Below are positions 1 to 5,616 of a stretch of 14,098 bases of DNA, one piece after another. The notes under the pieces were generated by a model. The model made no database searches. It saw nothing but the letters and a program-made list of their open reading frames with translations, and had not been told where the DNA came from. The DNA is from Brevundimonas sp. (lineage in GTDB: Bacteria; Pseudomonadota; Alphaproteobacteria; Caulobacterales; Caulobacteraceae): the NCBI GenBank assembly GCA_031119155.1, contig JAVHYH010000072.1:1-14098 (forward strand), written 5' to 3'. How positions within the stretch are numbered: position 1 is the stretch's first letter; each line of letters opens with the position of its first letter. The position numbers and the translations under genes are program-made.

Positions 1-335
1 AGCAGTTCGGCAAGGCCATCGGCTCGTTCCAGCTGATGCAGGCCAAGGTGGCCGATATGTACGTCGCCCTGAACAGCGCCCGCACCTACGTCTATGCCGT
101 GGCGCGCGCCTGCGATGCCGGAAAGACCACCCGATATGACGCGGCGGGCGCGATCCTGCTGGCGTCGGAGAATGCGGTGAAGGTGTCGCTGGAGGCCGTG
201 CAGGCCCTGGGCGGCGCCGGCTACACCAAGGAATGGCCGGTCGAGCGGCTGGTGCGCGACGCCAAGCTGTACGACATCGGCGCGGGGACCAACGAGATCC
301 GCCGCTTCCTGATCGGACGCGAGCTGCTGGGCTGA
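1..335 (+). CDS. ivd: Isovaleryl-CoA dehydrogenase, C-terminal part (5' end outside window)
   Basis: This is the last ~110 residues of a FAD-dependent acyl-CoA dehydrogenase, read from base 3 and open at the left edge. The family oxidises isovaleryl-CoA to 3-methylcrotonyl-CoA in leucine breakdown and passes electrons to ETF. The visible part is the C-terminal helical domain. FGKAIGSFQLMQAKVADMY, then YVYAVARACDAG, and near the end QALGGAGYTKEWPVERLVRD and DAKLYDIGAGTNEIRR, closely follow mitochondrial IVD, including the GAGT-E-RR segment of the FAD/dimer region. The catalytic glutamate of IVD lies upstream and cannot be checked. The stop codon overlaps the ATG of the next gene by one base. 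A short- or branched-chain acyl-CoA dehydrogenase of another specificity is possible, but the DAKLYDIGAGT match favours IVD. Confidence 0.85.
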   Translation, partial: QFGKAIGSFQLMQAKVADMYVALNSARTYVYAVARACDAGKTTRYDAAGAILLASENAVKVSLEAVQALGGAGYTKEWPVERLVRDAKLYDIGAGTNEIRRFLIGRELLG

Positions 336-685
336 TGCCGCTTCCGGCGCAACTTCTGGTGGCGGCCGGCTTCCTGTGCTTCGCCGCCAGTGTCGGACTG
401 ACCTGTGCGGCCTGGCCGAGGATGAAGGCGCTGGGCGCGCGGGGCGTCCTGCGCAAGCCGGTTCCGGACCTGCAGGACGAACACCGGCAGCTGCGCATTT
501 TCGAACTGGTCTGGCTGACGCCGATCCCCCGGGACCGGAAAAGACTGCGCCGGATGCTGCTGGCGATCCGCCTGCTGATCCTGGCGACGCCGGCGTTGAT
601 GATCGCCGGGATGATGGTGGCGACGAAGACGCCCACATCTGACAGGCCGTCGCCGGAGGCGGGCTACGTCATCGAGGTGCGGTGA
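335..685 (+). CDS. Small inner-membrane protein, two predicted helices, function unknown
   Basis: This 116-residue protein begins at ATG 335, inside the TGATG that ends the acyl-CoA dehydrogenase gene, so translation is probably coupled. An in-frame opening further upstream is overlap with that gene and was not used. Residues ~5-25 (starting LLVAAGFLCFAASVG) and ~80-103 (LLAIRLLILATPALMIAGMM) are hydrophobic segments. Between them is a charged loop (RKPVPDLQDEHRQLRIFELV) and a basic stretch, RDRKRLRR, just before the second helix. It ends with a short polar tail. I do not recognise a family. The neighbourhood does not define a role beyond co-transcription, and a bidirectional terminator follows 15 bases after the stop. 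Confidence 0.7.
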   Translation: MPLPAQLLVAAGFLCFAASVGLTCAAWPRMKALGARGVLRKPVPDLQDEHRQLRIFELVWLTPIPRDRKRLRRMLLAIRLLILATPALMIAGMMVATKTPTSDRPSPEAGYVIEVR

Positions 686-700
686 CCCGCAGAGAGTCGA

Positions 701-734
701 AAAGGCCCGCTCCGGATGACCGGGGCGGGCCTTT
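701..734. terminator. Intrinsic terminator shared by convergent genes
   Basis: A 15-bp stem (701-715 with 720-734, one G-T wobble) has an ATGA loop. The arms begin AAAGGCCCGC and end GCGGGCCTTT, so there are A and T tracts on both sides. It lies between the stop of the plus-strand membrane protein (685) and the stop of the minus-strand lipoprotein gene (758), and should work in both directions. Confidence 0.85.
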
Positions 735-757
735 CCCTTTGGCGTCTATGTGGCCGA

Positions 758-1249
758 TCAGGCGGCCGGACAGTCGCCCAGACGTTCGCCCGTCATGGTG
801 ACGGTGGTTTCGCCCATGTTCGGGGCCGGAGCCGGGTCCATCTTGGTGTTGACCGTCATCACATAGCGGCTGTTGAAGTCGCCGGTGACGCGGATGGTGC
901 TGTCGGCCTTGATGCCCTGCACGGTACAGGACGAGCTGGAGACCATGGCGTCGCCGTCACGGGTGAAGGGCTGGTTGGTGCAGTCGGCGCCGGGCGCCTG
1001 ATTGCCGGCCGGAGCCTCGAAGCTGGCGGTCTGGATGCAGGTCTCGACCGGAGCCATGGCCGGGGCGCCGGCGGGCATGCCGGACATTTCGGTCGTCACT
1101 CTCCAGAGCCCGGGCTTGGGACCGTTCAACATTTCGGCCGCCGACGGCGCGCCGCCCCCTGCCGCATCCGTCTTCGCCTCGCCGCCACCCTGGCCGCACG
1201 CCGCCAGGCCGAGCGCGAGCGCTCCCGAGATCAGGATCATGGTTCGCAT
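758..1249 (-). CDS. DUF3617-family lipoprotein
   Basis: This is a 163-residue exported lipoprotein. The first 18 residues form a lipoprotein signal peptide, a short MRT start, a hydrophobic stretch and the lipobox LAAC with Cys18 as the acylated residue. A Gly/Ala-rich linker follows. The core begins near residue 46 with PGLWRVTTEMSGMP, the hallmark opening of the DUF3617 family, and carries cysteines at TCIQ, DCTN and SCTV plus a C-terminal GDCPAA, consistent with disulfides in the periplasm. The biochemical function of the family is not known. ATG 1249 has a good ribosome site (GGAGGG, 9 nt away). It is downstream of another minus-strand envelope gene with a 164-nt gap, so an operon is possible but not certain. 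The shared terminator at 701-734 follows. Confidence 0.85.
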   Translation of the reverse strand: MRTMILISGALALGLAACGQGGGEAKTDAAGGGAPSAAEMLNGPKPGLWRVTTEMSGMPAGAPAMAPVETCIQTASFEAPAGNQAPGADCTNQPFTRDGDAMVSSSSCTVQGIKADSTIRVTGDFNSRYVMTVNTKMDPAPAPNMGETTVTMTGERLGDCPAA

Positions 1250-1413
1250 GTCTTGTTTCCCTCCGCCGGTCCTTGCGCCGGCAAAGGTTCAATGACGAAA
1301 GCCACGAGCCGTTCCCGCAAAAGGCGATAACGGGATCAAAGGATGGGTATAACCGAAGCGGCGGCGTCCGGGATTGGCTCCGTCACGCTCGCGTCATCGT
1401 TGCGAAATCCGCC

Positions 1414-2340
1414 CTAGCGACCGTCGCGGCAGACCGGCCCGGCCACGCCGGAGGTCGCCGCCACGCCCGGCGCCGCCAGAGCCACCCAGCGCGGCAGTTC
1501 GCTGTGCTGAAGCTTGCCCCGCCGGATCAGGGACGTGACGCGTCCGTCGATATAGCGGTCGGGTCCGGCGTCCTTGGGCCAGAAGCTGCGGCGGCTGTGG
1601 CGCATTTCATAATAATAGCTCAGTCCCGACAGCATCGCCCGGCGTCCGTCCGCCGAGCAGGGATCCTTGTCGAGGGCGGTATTGGCGGACTCCCGGGCGA
1701 CGCGGAGCAGGGTCGCCTGATTTTCACGATCGCTCGACACCGGAGCCGGTTGGGGACGGGCGCGGGGGTGCTCCAGCTTGAGTTGCGGCAGCACCTCGCC
1801 GGCCTGATGACGTTCACAGGCGCCGGGCCCGTCCCAGTCGGACGCGCCGGCCTCACCGTTGTCGCGAACCATGCGACCCAGCCAGCCCTGACGCGCGCCG
1901 GCCATCATCGCCTGACCGGATTCGCGCATGGTCACGAAGCCGTCCATGACCTGCTGGTCGGTGACCTGGCCGAACTGGTCGTCCAGCGCCGTTCGCCATT
2001 GATCTTCCTCGCCCGCCCGCACGGCCTCCATCTTGGCCACGCTGTAGGCGGAGACGGCGGCGAGATAGGCCGCCTTGGCCCCGGCGTTGCAGGGTGCGGC
2101 GCGCAAGGCCCGGGCGCGCTGGATGACGGCGCGGCGAATCTGGTTGCGATCGGCGGAGCCCTCCGCCTCATCGGCATGGACATCGTTCGACGCGGCGACG
2201 GACTCGGCGAAGGTCGGGATGTCGGGGTTGGGCTTCAGGGGGCTGAAGGTCACGTTCGACGGCAGGCCGAACACCGCGACCGGGGTCGCCACGATCAGGG
2301 TGCCGCCAAAGACCAGCGCGCCCAAGGTGATCAGTTTCAT
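1414..2340 (-). CDS. Secreted protein of unknown function with four cysteines
   Basis: This 308-residue protein starts at ATG 2340, chosen because a GGGGGCGAG ribosome site is next to it and a signal peptide follows directly (MKLITLGALVFGGTLIVATP). The open frame upstream of this ATG has atypical composition and overlaps the neighbouring promoter. The mature part is mostly helical, Ala/Arg/Gln-rich, and has cysteines in APCNAG, GACERH, DPCSAD and PVCRDG, a spacing that suggests disulfides in the periplasm. A YYYEMRH segment followed by RSFWPKDAGP sits in the last third. I recognise no family. A single long N-terminal helix means it might stay membrane anchored rather than be cleaved. It is probably transcribed towards the DUF3617 lipoprotein gene. 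Confidence 0.75.
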   Translation of the reverse strand: MKLITLGALVFGGTLIVATPVAVFGLPSNVTFSPLKPNPDIPTFAESVAASNDVHADEAEGSADRNQIRRAVIQRARALRAAPCNAGAKAAYLAAVSAYSVAKMEAVRAGEEDQWRTALDDQFGQVTDQQVMDGFVTMRESGQAMMAGARQGWLGRMVRDNGEAGASDWDGPGACERHQAGEVLPQLKLEHPRARPQPAPVSSDRENQATLLRVARESANTALDKDPCSADGRRAMLSGLSYYYEMRHSRRSFWPKDAGPDRYIDGRVTSLIRRGKLQHSELPRWVALAAPGVAATSGVAGPVCRDGR

Positions 2341-2415
2341 GCCTCGCCCCCTTAACTTCCGGGAGTTGTGGCAAACGGAGATAAACCCTCGCTTGACGGG
2401 TATGGCTAACGGGCT

Positions 2416-2440
2416 GGAACCCCGCGCGGGCGCTCCGGTT
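2416..2440 (+). promoter_or_regulatory. EcfG (SigT)-type general-stress promoter of the DUF3008 gene
   Basis: GGAAC at 2416-2420 is followed after exactly 17 nt by GTT at 2438-2440. This is the consensus of the alphaproteobacterial general-stress sigma factor EcfG/SigT (GGAAC-N16/17-GTT). The start point would fall near 2447, just ahead of the ribosome site GGAAGGAG (2449-2456) and ATG 2463, giving a very short leader. Confidence 0.65.
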
Positions 2441-2462
2441 CTGCCATCGGAAGGAGTTCCCG

Positions 2463-2645
2463 ATGCCAGCGAAATCCGCCGCCCAGCAGAAGGCCGCCGG
2501 CGCCGCCCTGAGCGCCAGGCGCGGCGATACGCCGAAGTCGAAGCTGAAGGGCGCGTCGAAGTCGATGGTCGAGACGATGACCGAGAAACAGCTGGAAGAG
2601 CTCGCCCACACGAAACGCTCGGGAAAGCCGGAGCATGTGGACTAG
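2463..2645 (+). CDS. DUF3008-family small basic protein
   Basis: This 60-residue, Lys-rich protein starts MPAKSAAQQKAAGAALSARR and ends in KRSGKPEHVD, with LKGASKSM in the middle. This is the whole-length signature of DUF3008, a family of ~60-residue proteins common in alphaproteobacteria. There is no signal peptide or membrane segment, so it should be cytosolic. Lys/Ala-rich composition resembles small stress or nucleoid-associated proteins, but its function is not established. The ribosome site GGAAGGAG lies 6 nt from the ATG. A GGAAC-N17-GTT promoter directly upstream makes general-stress control likely, which would suit a stationary-phase or osmotic-stress protein (inference). Confidence 0.88.
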   Translation: MPAKSAAQQKAAGAALSARRGDTPKSKLKGASKSMVETMTEKQLEELAHTKRSGKPEHVD

Positions 2646-2773
2646 CCCACGGCCACAACGCCACAGGGACGGACCTCCAGTGTCGCATGGACGTTTCTTA
2701 AGTGGCGTAACGGCATAGCCGCGCCTAGATCAGACCCTCCCACCGCTTCTCCCCCCGGAACGCCCGTCAGCCG

Positions 2774-3454
2774 ATGCCCGACTACGACTATCAGGCCGAC
2801 ACACGCCCGTTCTCGCAGGTGATCGAGGACATCGGGGCGAAGGACGATCCCAAGCTGTACATCGGCGAGCTGATCAATGCGTTCGGCGAGCGCGGTTTCG
2901 GCGCGACCCTGCTGTTCTTCGGCCTGCTGAACATGGTGTTCGGCGCGGTGCCGGGAACGACGACGGTGCTGGGCGCGCCCATGCTGCTGATCGGCCTGCA
3001 GCTGGTGACCCGCCGGGATCAGCTGTGGATGCCGAAATGGTTGCTGGGACGAGCGATCGAGCGGTCCACCTACCGCGAGGCGGTAGCCAAGGTGCTGAGC
3101 CCGCTGCGCAAGGTCGAGCGGCTGGCCCGCCCCCGCCTGTCGGTGATGACCAATGAGCTGTCGGAGATTCTGATCGGCGCGGCCATCGTGCTGCTGGCGG
3201 CGGTTCTGATGCTGCCGATCCCCGGCGGAAACTTCATCCCGTCCTTCATCATGTCGATGTTCGGCTTCGGCCTGCTGCAGCGGGACGGGATCGCCGTGCT
3301 GATCGCCTGGGCCGCGGTGGCGCTGGTGGCGACGGCCGGCGTGGTGATCTGGCTGGCCTGGGGCTGGGTCGCGCCCTATCTGCTGCCGGTGTGGGACTGG
3401 CTGGTGAGCTGGCCGGCGGAGCTGTGGAACGCCCTGACGGGCCTGTTCACCTAA
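2774..3454 (+). CDS. ExoD-family membrane protein (exopolysaccharide synthesis ExoD)
   Basis: A 226-residue membrane protein of the ExoD family (Pfam ExoD). The amphipathic N-terminus is followed by the conserved hydrophobic block at residues ~40-75, GFGATLLFFGLLNMVFGAVP then GTTTVLGAPMLLIGLQLV, with the Gly/Pro-rich turn typical of ExoD. Further hydrophobic segments span ~133-165 (ILIGAAIVLLAAVLMLPIPG) and ~175-205, and a Trp-rich C-terminus ends it. ExoD was named from a Rhizobium mutant with altered exopolysaccharide and alkali sensitivity; its exact activity is unknown. The length fits the family. The start at 2774 has no strong ribosome site (the upstream sequence is CCGTCAGCCG). It does not appear to be in an operon with DUF3008, as 128 nt separate them. 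Confidence 0.88.
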   Translation: MPDYDYQADTRPFSQVIEDIGAKDDPKLYIGELINAFGERGFGATLLFFGLLNMVFGAVPGTTTVLGAPMLLIGLQLVTRRDQLWMPKWLLGRAIERSTYREAVAKVLSPLRKVERLARPRLSVMTNELSEILIGAAIVLLAAVLMLPIPGGNFIPSFIMSMFGFGLLQRDGIAVLIAWAAVALVATAGVVIWLAWGWVAPYLLPVWDWLVSWPAELWNALTGLFT

Positions 3455-3474
3455 GCCCGCCCGAAAACGCGAGA

Positions 3475-3500
3475 CGCCGGAGAGGTGACCCTCCCCGGCG
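3475..3500. terminator. Hairpin terminator between exoD-like gene and flagellin gene
   Basis: An 11-bp stem (3475-3485 with 3490-3500, one G-T wobble) closes a TGAC loop, 20 nt after the exoD-like stop and 22 nt after the flagellin stop on the other strand. A T-run follows only on the minus strand (the AAAA at 3464-3467), so it may end flagellin transcripts better than exoD transcripts. Confidence 0.65.
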
Positions 3501-3522
3501 CCTGCGAGAACCTGGTGTGAAA

Positions 3523-4353
3523 TCAGCCGCGGAACAGCGACAGGACCAGCTGCGGCGTCTGGTTGGCGATGGACAGGGCCTGCACCCCCAGCTGCTGCTT
3601 CGTCTGCAGGGCCTGGAGCTTGGCGCTTTCCTTCGCCAGATCGGCGTCGACCAGATTGCCGACCCCCGATTCCAGCGCGTCCGACAGCTTGCCGACGAAC
3701 GTCAGGTGGGTGGTCAGCGCCTTCGACTTGGTGCCCAGACGCGCCAGGGCGCCGGAAACGTTGTCGATGGAGGCGTTCACGGCCGTGAGGGCCGAGTTCG
3801 CCTTGGTCATGGTGTCGATCGATTGCGTCGTCGTGACCGTAACCGTGGTGCTGCCCAGAGCCATGACTTCAGCCGGGACCGTGAGGGTCGCGGTGCCCTC
3901 GGCGTTGGCCAGAGCCGTGAAACCGTCTGCAGCGGTCTTCAGCAGGTTGACCCCGTTGAAGGTGGCGTTGCTGGTCACAGAGGCGATCTGGTCACGAAGG
4001 GCCTTGAAGTCCTCGTTCAGGGCGGCGCGGGCCGCGGTCTTGAGCGACTTGTCAGTCGCCGCGAGAGCTTTCTCCTTCATCTGCAGCAAGAGGTCGGAGA
4101 CCGTCTCGCCCGCCGCCATGGCCACATCGGTCGCGGCGACGCCACGATCGAGGGACTGTTTCACCGCGTTCAGCGCACCGATGTCGGCACGTTGGCCCTG
4201 GGCGATAGCCCAGATGGCCCCGTTGTCCTTCGCCGACGAAATCTTCAGGCCGGTGTTGATGCGGCTCTGCGTCGTCGCCAGCTGGGCGTTGGTCGCGTTC
4301 AGGTTCTGGAGCGCCACTTGAGCGCCCACGTTGGTGTTGACCGACATAACCAT
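3523..4353 (-). CDS. Flagellin
   Basis: This 276-residue flagellin is the filament subunit exported through the flagellar type III apparatus. The N-terminal D0/D1 region starts MVMSVNTNVGAQVALQNLN and contains SRINTGLKISSAKDNGA, the standard flagellin core. The C-terminal D0/D1 region has ALARLGTK, SALESG-type segments and ends ANQTPQLVLSLFRG, the conserved flagellin terminus. The short central region (~130-185) is Thr/Val-rich (GSTTVTVTTTQSIDT) and supplies candidate O-glycosylation sites. ATG 4353 is used because AAGGA lies 8 nt upstream; the in-frame ATG 4347 is an alternative. A sigma-54-type promoter and a structured ~66-nt leader precede it. Only one flagellin gene is in the window, whereas Caulobacter crescentus has six. 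The size is like the ~27-kDa Caulobacter flagellins. Confidence 0.95.
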   Translation of the reverse strand: MVMSVNTNVGAQVALQNLNATNAQLATTQSRINTGLKISSAKDNGAIWAIAQGQRADIGALNAVKQSLDRGVAATDVAMAAGETVSDLLLQMKEKALAATDKSLKTAARAALNEDFKALRDQIASVTSNATFNGVNLLKTAADGFTALANAEGTATLTVPAEVMALGSTTVTVTTTQSIDTMTKANSALTAVNASIDNVSGALARLGTKSKALTTHLTFVGKLSDALESGVGNLVDADLAKESAKLQALQTKQQLGVQALSIANQTPQLVLSLFRG

Positions 4354-4385
4354 CGGGTAGTTCCTTCCATTCTGGTCGGTTGTGA

Positions 4386-4419
4386 AGGGCCTTCTGGCCC
4401 TAGAACCGGTTCTGGTTCG
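4386..4419 (-). promoter_or_regulatory. Structured 5' leader of flagellin mRNA, candidate FlbT target
   Basis: The predicted transcript would begin near 4419. Its leader contains a perfect 12-bp palindrome, AGAACCGGTTCT (4402-4413), followed by a 6-bp hairpin (4386-4391 with 4396-4401) with a 4-nt loop, both upstream of the ribosome site near 4361-4365. In Caulobacter, FlbT acts on a structured flagellin leader to control mRNA stability. The flbT gene is ~0.7 kb away here, so this leader is the natural target (inference). Confidence 0.5.
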
Positions 4420-4430
4420 CGCACGCCCAC

Positions 4431-4445
4431 GCAAGGATCGGGCCG
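4431..4445 (-). promoter_or_regulatory. Sigma-54-type promoter of flagellin gene
   Basis: Read on the minus strand, the site is CGGCCC-GATCC-TTGC. It has the invariant GG and GC dinucleotides separated by 10 nt and a perfect TTGC -12 element; the -24 box differs from TGGCAC at two positions. The start point near 4419 leaves a leader of ~66 nt. Late flagellin genes of Caulobacter are sigma-54 dependent. A possible activator (FlbD/ftr-like) palindrome, CTGCC-N4-GGCAG, lies upstream at 4487-4500. Confidence 0.6.
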
Positions 4446-4513
4446 GGATAACCAGTTGAAATTATTGGAAGGATGGGACGCGGAGACTGCCGGTGGGCAG
4501 ATTTGGCCGGGCT

Positions 4514-4718
4514 TCACCTCTCCATTCGCCCCCAAGCGAATGGAGAGGACAGATCGGCGCGTCAGCGTCGATCAGGTGAGGGCGGCTTCGTCGGGGCCGG
4601 GTTGGCTCGAACACCGGTGTCGGCGGCCACTCACTTGCCGCCTGCGCCGCCCCCTCCTGATCGGCGAAGACGCCGATCTGTCCTCCCCATCGCCTTGAAG
4701 GGGCGATGGGGAGGTGAG
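4514..4718 (-). repeat. ~205-bp palindromic interspersed repeat, copy 1
   Basis: The ends are inverted repeats (TCACCTC at 4514-4520, GAGGTGA at 4711-4717). Each end folds into its own perfect 13-bp hairpin: 4517-4529 with 4536-4548, and 4682-4694 with 4702-4714. Inside these, ACAGATCGGCG (4549-4559) pairs with CGCCGATCTGT (4671-4681). The centre holds ACACCGGTGT. The reverse complement aligns nearly end to end with the copy at 8129-8330. It carries no ORF of its own and starts 7 nt beyond the flaF stop. Together with the flagellin promoter and leader it accounts for the 371-nt stretch between flaF and the flagellin gene. Confidence 0.85.
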
Positions 4719-4724
4719 CGTCTC

Positions 4725-5090
4725 TTAAGCCGCCTGCTGGCCGGGGCCGGCGAGGCCCTGCATGATGGACTTGTTGATCTCGATCAGGGTCTCGAAATCA
4801 TTGTCGCCGCGCATGATCTCGGACGAGTGACGGCCGACGAACAGGCTGATCGAGATGATCTGGGCGCGCAGGCCCATGGCCATGGCGTTGCCGGGGTCCG
4901 AGCAGTCGGTGGCCAGGGCCGACCACAGGCGCCGGTTCCAGTCGAGCGCGTCGATGCGGGTCTTCACGTCGGACGGATCCACCGTCGAGGCGTGCATCAG
5001 CGCCCGGGTCACCTGCCCGAACAGCCGGTACTCCGCCTCGCGAGGGGATTCAGCCCGCGTGGCTGCGGTCTTGTATGCCTGAAGCGACAT
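4725..5090 (-). CDS. flaF: FlaF, flagellin-specific secretion chaperone / regulator
   Basis: This is a 121-residue FlaF protein. It opens MSLQAYKTAATRAESPREAE and continues with YRLFGQVTRAL and LDWNRRLWSALATDCSDPGN, then a helical C-terminal half with GLRAQIISISLFVGRHSSE and a final LIEINKSIMQGLAG, all typical of FlaF. In Caulobacter FlaF is required for flagellin synthesis and export and is described as a secretion chaperone that counteracts FlbT. The ATG at 5090 lies inside flbT (41-nt overlap), with AGGAAGG 8 nt upstream, so expression is coupled to flbT. It ends 7 nt before a palindromic repeat element that may form the 3' end of the flbT-flaF transcript. Its proximity to the flagellin gene supports the call. 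Confidence 0.93.
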   Translation of the reverse strand: MSLQAYKTAATRAESPREAEYRLFGQVTRALMHASTVDPSDVKTRIDALDWNRRLWSALATDCSDPGNAMAMGLRAQIISISLFVGRHSSEIMRGDNDFETLIEINKSIMQGLAGPGQQAA

Positions 5091-5472
5091 TCGCCAGACC
5101 TTCCTCGTAATCCACCAGTTTGCGGGCCGACATCAGGGCCTTGTAGTATTCCCGGGCCATGACGTGCCGCGACGCCGCGACGCATTCCGACAGGACGTCC
5201 GGATTGCGCGAGGCGCCCATGAACTCGGTCAGGCGGCGCGCGAACTCGTCATAGACCTTCGGGGCCGAAGCCTCGTCCAGGTACATCATCATGACAGGGA
5301 AATAGATGCGTTTGGCGGGCGTCGTGGCCTCCGCCTGCTGCATGATGTCCTTCTCGCGCAGGACGCTGGCCTTGTTCTGAAGGATGAGCACGCCCCGACG
5401 GTCGCCGTTCTGGACGACGGCTCCGTTCAGGACGAATTTCTCGCCCGGCTTGAGCGACAGCTTCAACGGCAT
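5050..5472 (-). CDS. flbT: FlbT, flagellin mRNA regulator
   Basis: This 140-residue protein begins MPLKLSLKPGEKFVLNGAVV, followed by NGDRRGVLILQNKASVLREK and DIMQQAEATTPAKRIYFPVM, the family's diagnostic N-terminal beta-rich part. A helical C-terminal half (EFARRLTEFMGAS, REYYKALMSARKLVDYEEGL) completes it at the usual length. FlbT binds flagellin mRNA leaders in Caulobacter and promotes their decay when hook-basal body assembly is incomplete, linking flagellin translation to assembly. ATG 5472 is preceded by GAGGGAAAG at good spacing. The gene overlaps flaF by 41 nt and is divergent from the glycosyltransferase gene across a 144-nt gap. I found no sigma-54 signature upstream, so it is probably expressed earlier than the flagellin. 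Confidence 0.95.
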   Translation of the reverse strand: MPLKLSLKPGEKFVLNGAVVQNGDRRGVLILQNKASVLREKDIMQQAEATTPAKRIYFPVMMMYLDEASAPKVYDEFARRLTEFMGASRNPDVLSECVAASRHVMAREYYKALMSARKLVDYEEGLANVASGIQDRSHAG

Positions 5473-5532
5473 ATGGGCGTCTTTCCCTCAGGGCCCGGCA
5501 TGGGTTTTTAGGAAGCCGGGAGCCAACGCACG

Positions 5533-5553
5533 TTAAACAGACGTGGTTAACCA
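5533..5553. promoter_or_regulatory. TTAA-rich motif pair in the flbT / glycosyltransferase divergent promoter region
   Basis: Within the 144-nt divergent gap are TTAA at 5533-5536 and the perfect palindrome TGGTTAACCA at 5544-5553. TTAA half-sites are typical of CtrA boxes, but the spacing here is 10 nt rather than the 7 nt of the TTAA-N7-TTAA consensus. Regulator unknown. Confidence 0.25.
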
Positions 5554-5616
5554 TCTCTTGTGAGGCGGGGGCGTCTTATCCCCTAACCGCATCGTGTTTC
5601 GAGCCGTCGAGCCCCC

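Noticed and set aside
1273..2355. 360-codon plus-strand frame opposite the secreted unknown protein
   Set aside because: The minus-strand frame has a signal peptide, a good ribosome site and patterned cysteines; the plus frame has none of these.
2341..2688. N-terminal extension of the minus-strand secreted protein up to 2688
   Set aside because: It would run antisense through the DUF3008 gene and bury the signal peptide; ATG 2340 has the proper ribosome site.
3426..3449. Third GGAAC...GTT stress promoter at the exoD-like gene end
   Set aside because: The spacer is only 14 nt, outside the 16-17 nt range, and it points at a convergent gene.
3391..4698. 435-codon plus-strand frame across the flagellin gene and repeat element
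   Set aside because: It overlaps the certain flagellin gene in antisense, is low in complexity, and runs through the palindromic repeat; no ribosome site or family.
4513..4720. Possible CRISPR-like or tandem repeat array
   Set aside because: The repeats are inverted hairpin ends of one element rather than regularly spaced direct repeats; no spacers.
5532..5550. CtrA binding site
   Set aside because: The TTAA half-sites are 10 nt apart instead of the required 7, so it was kept only as a weak motif.
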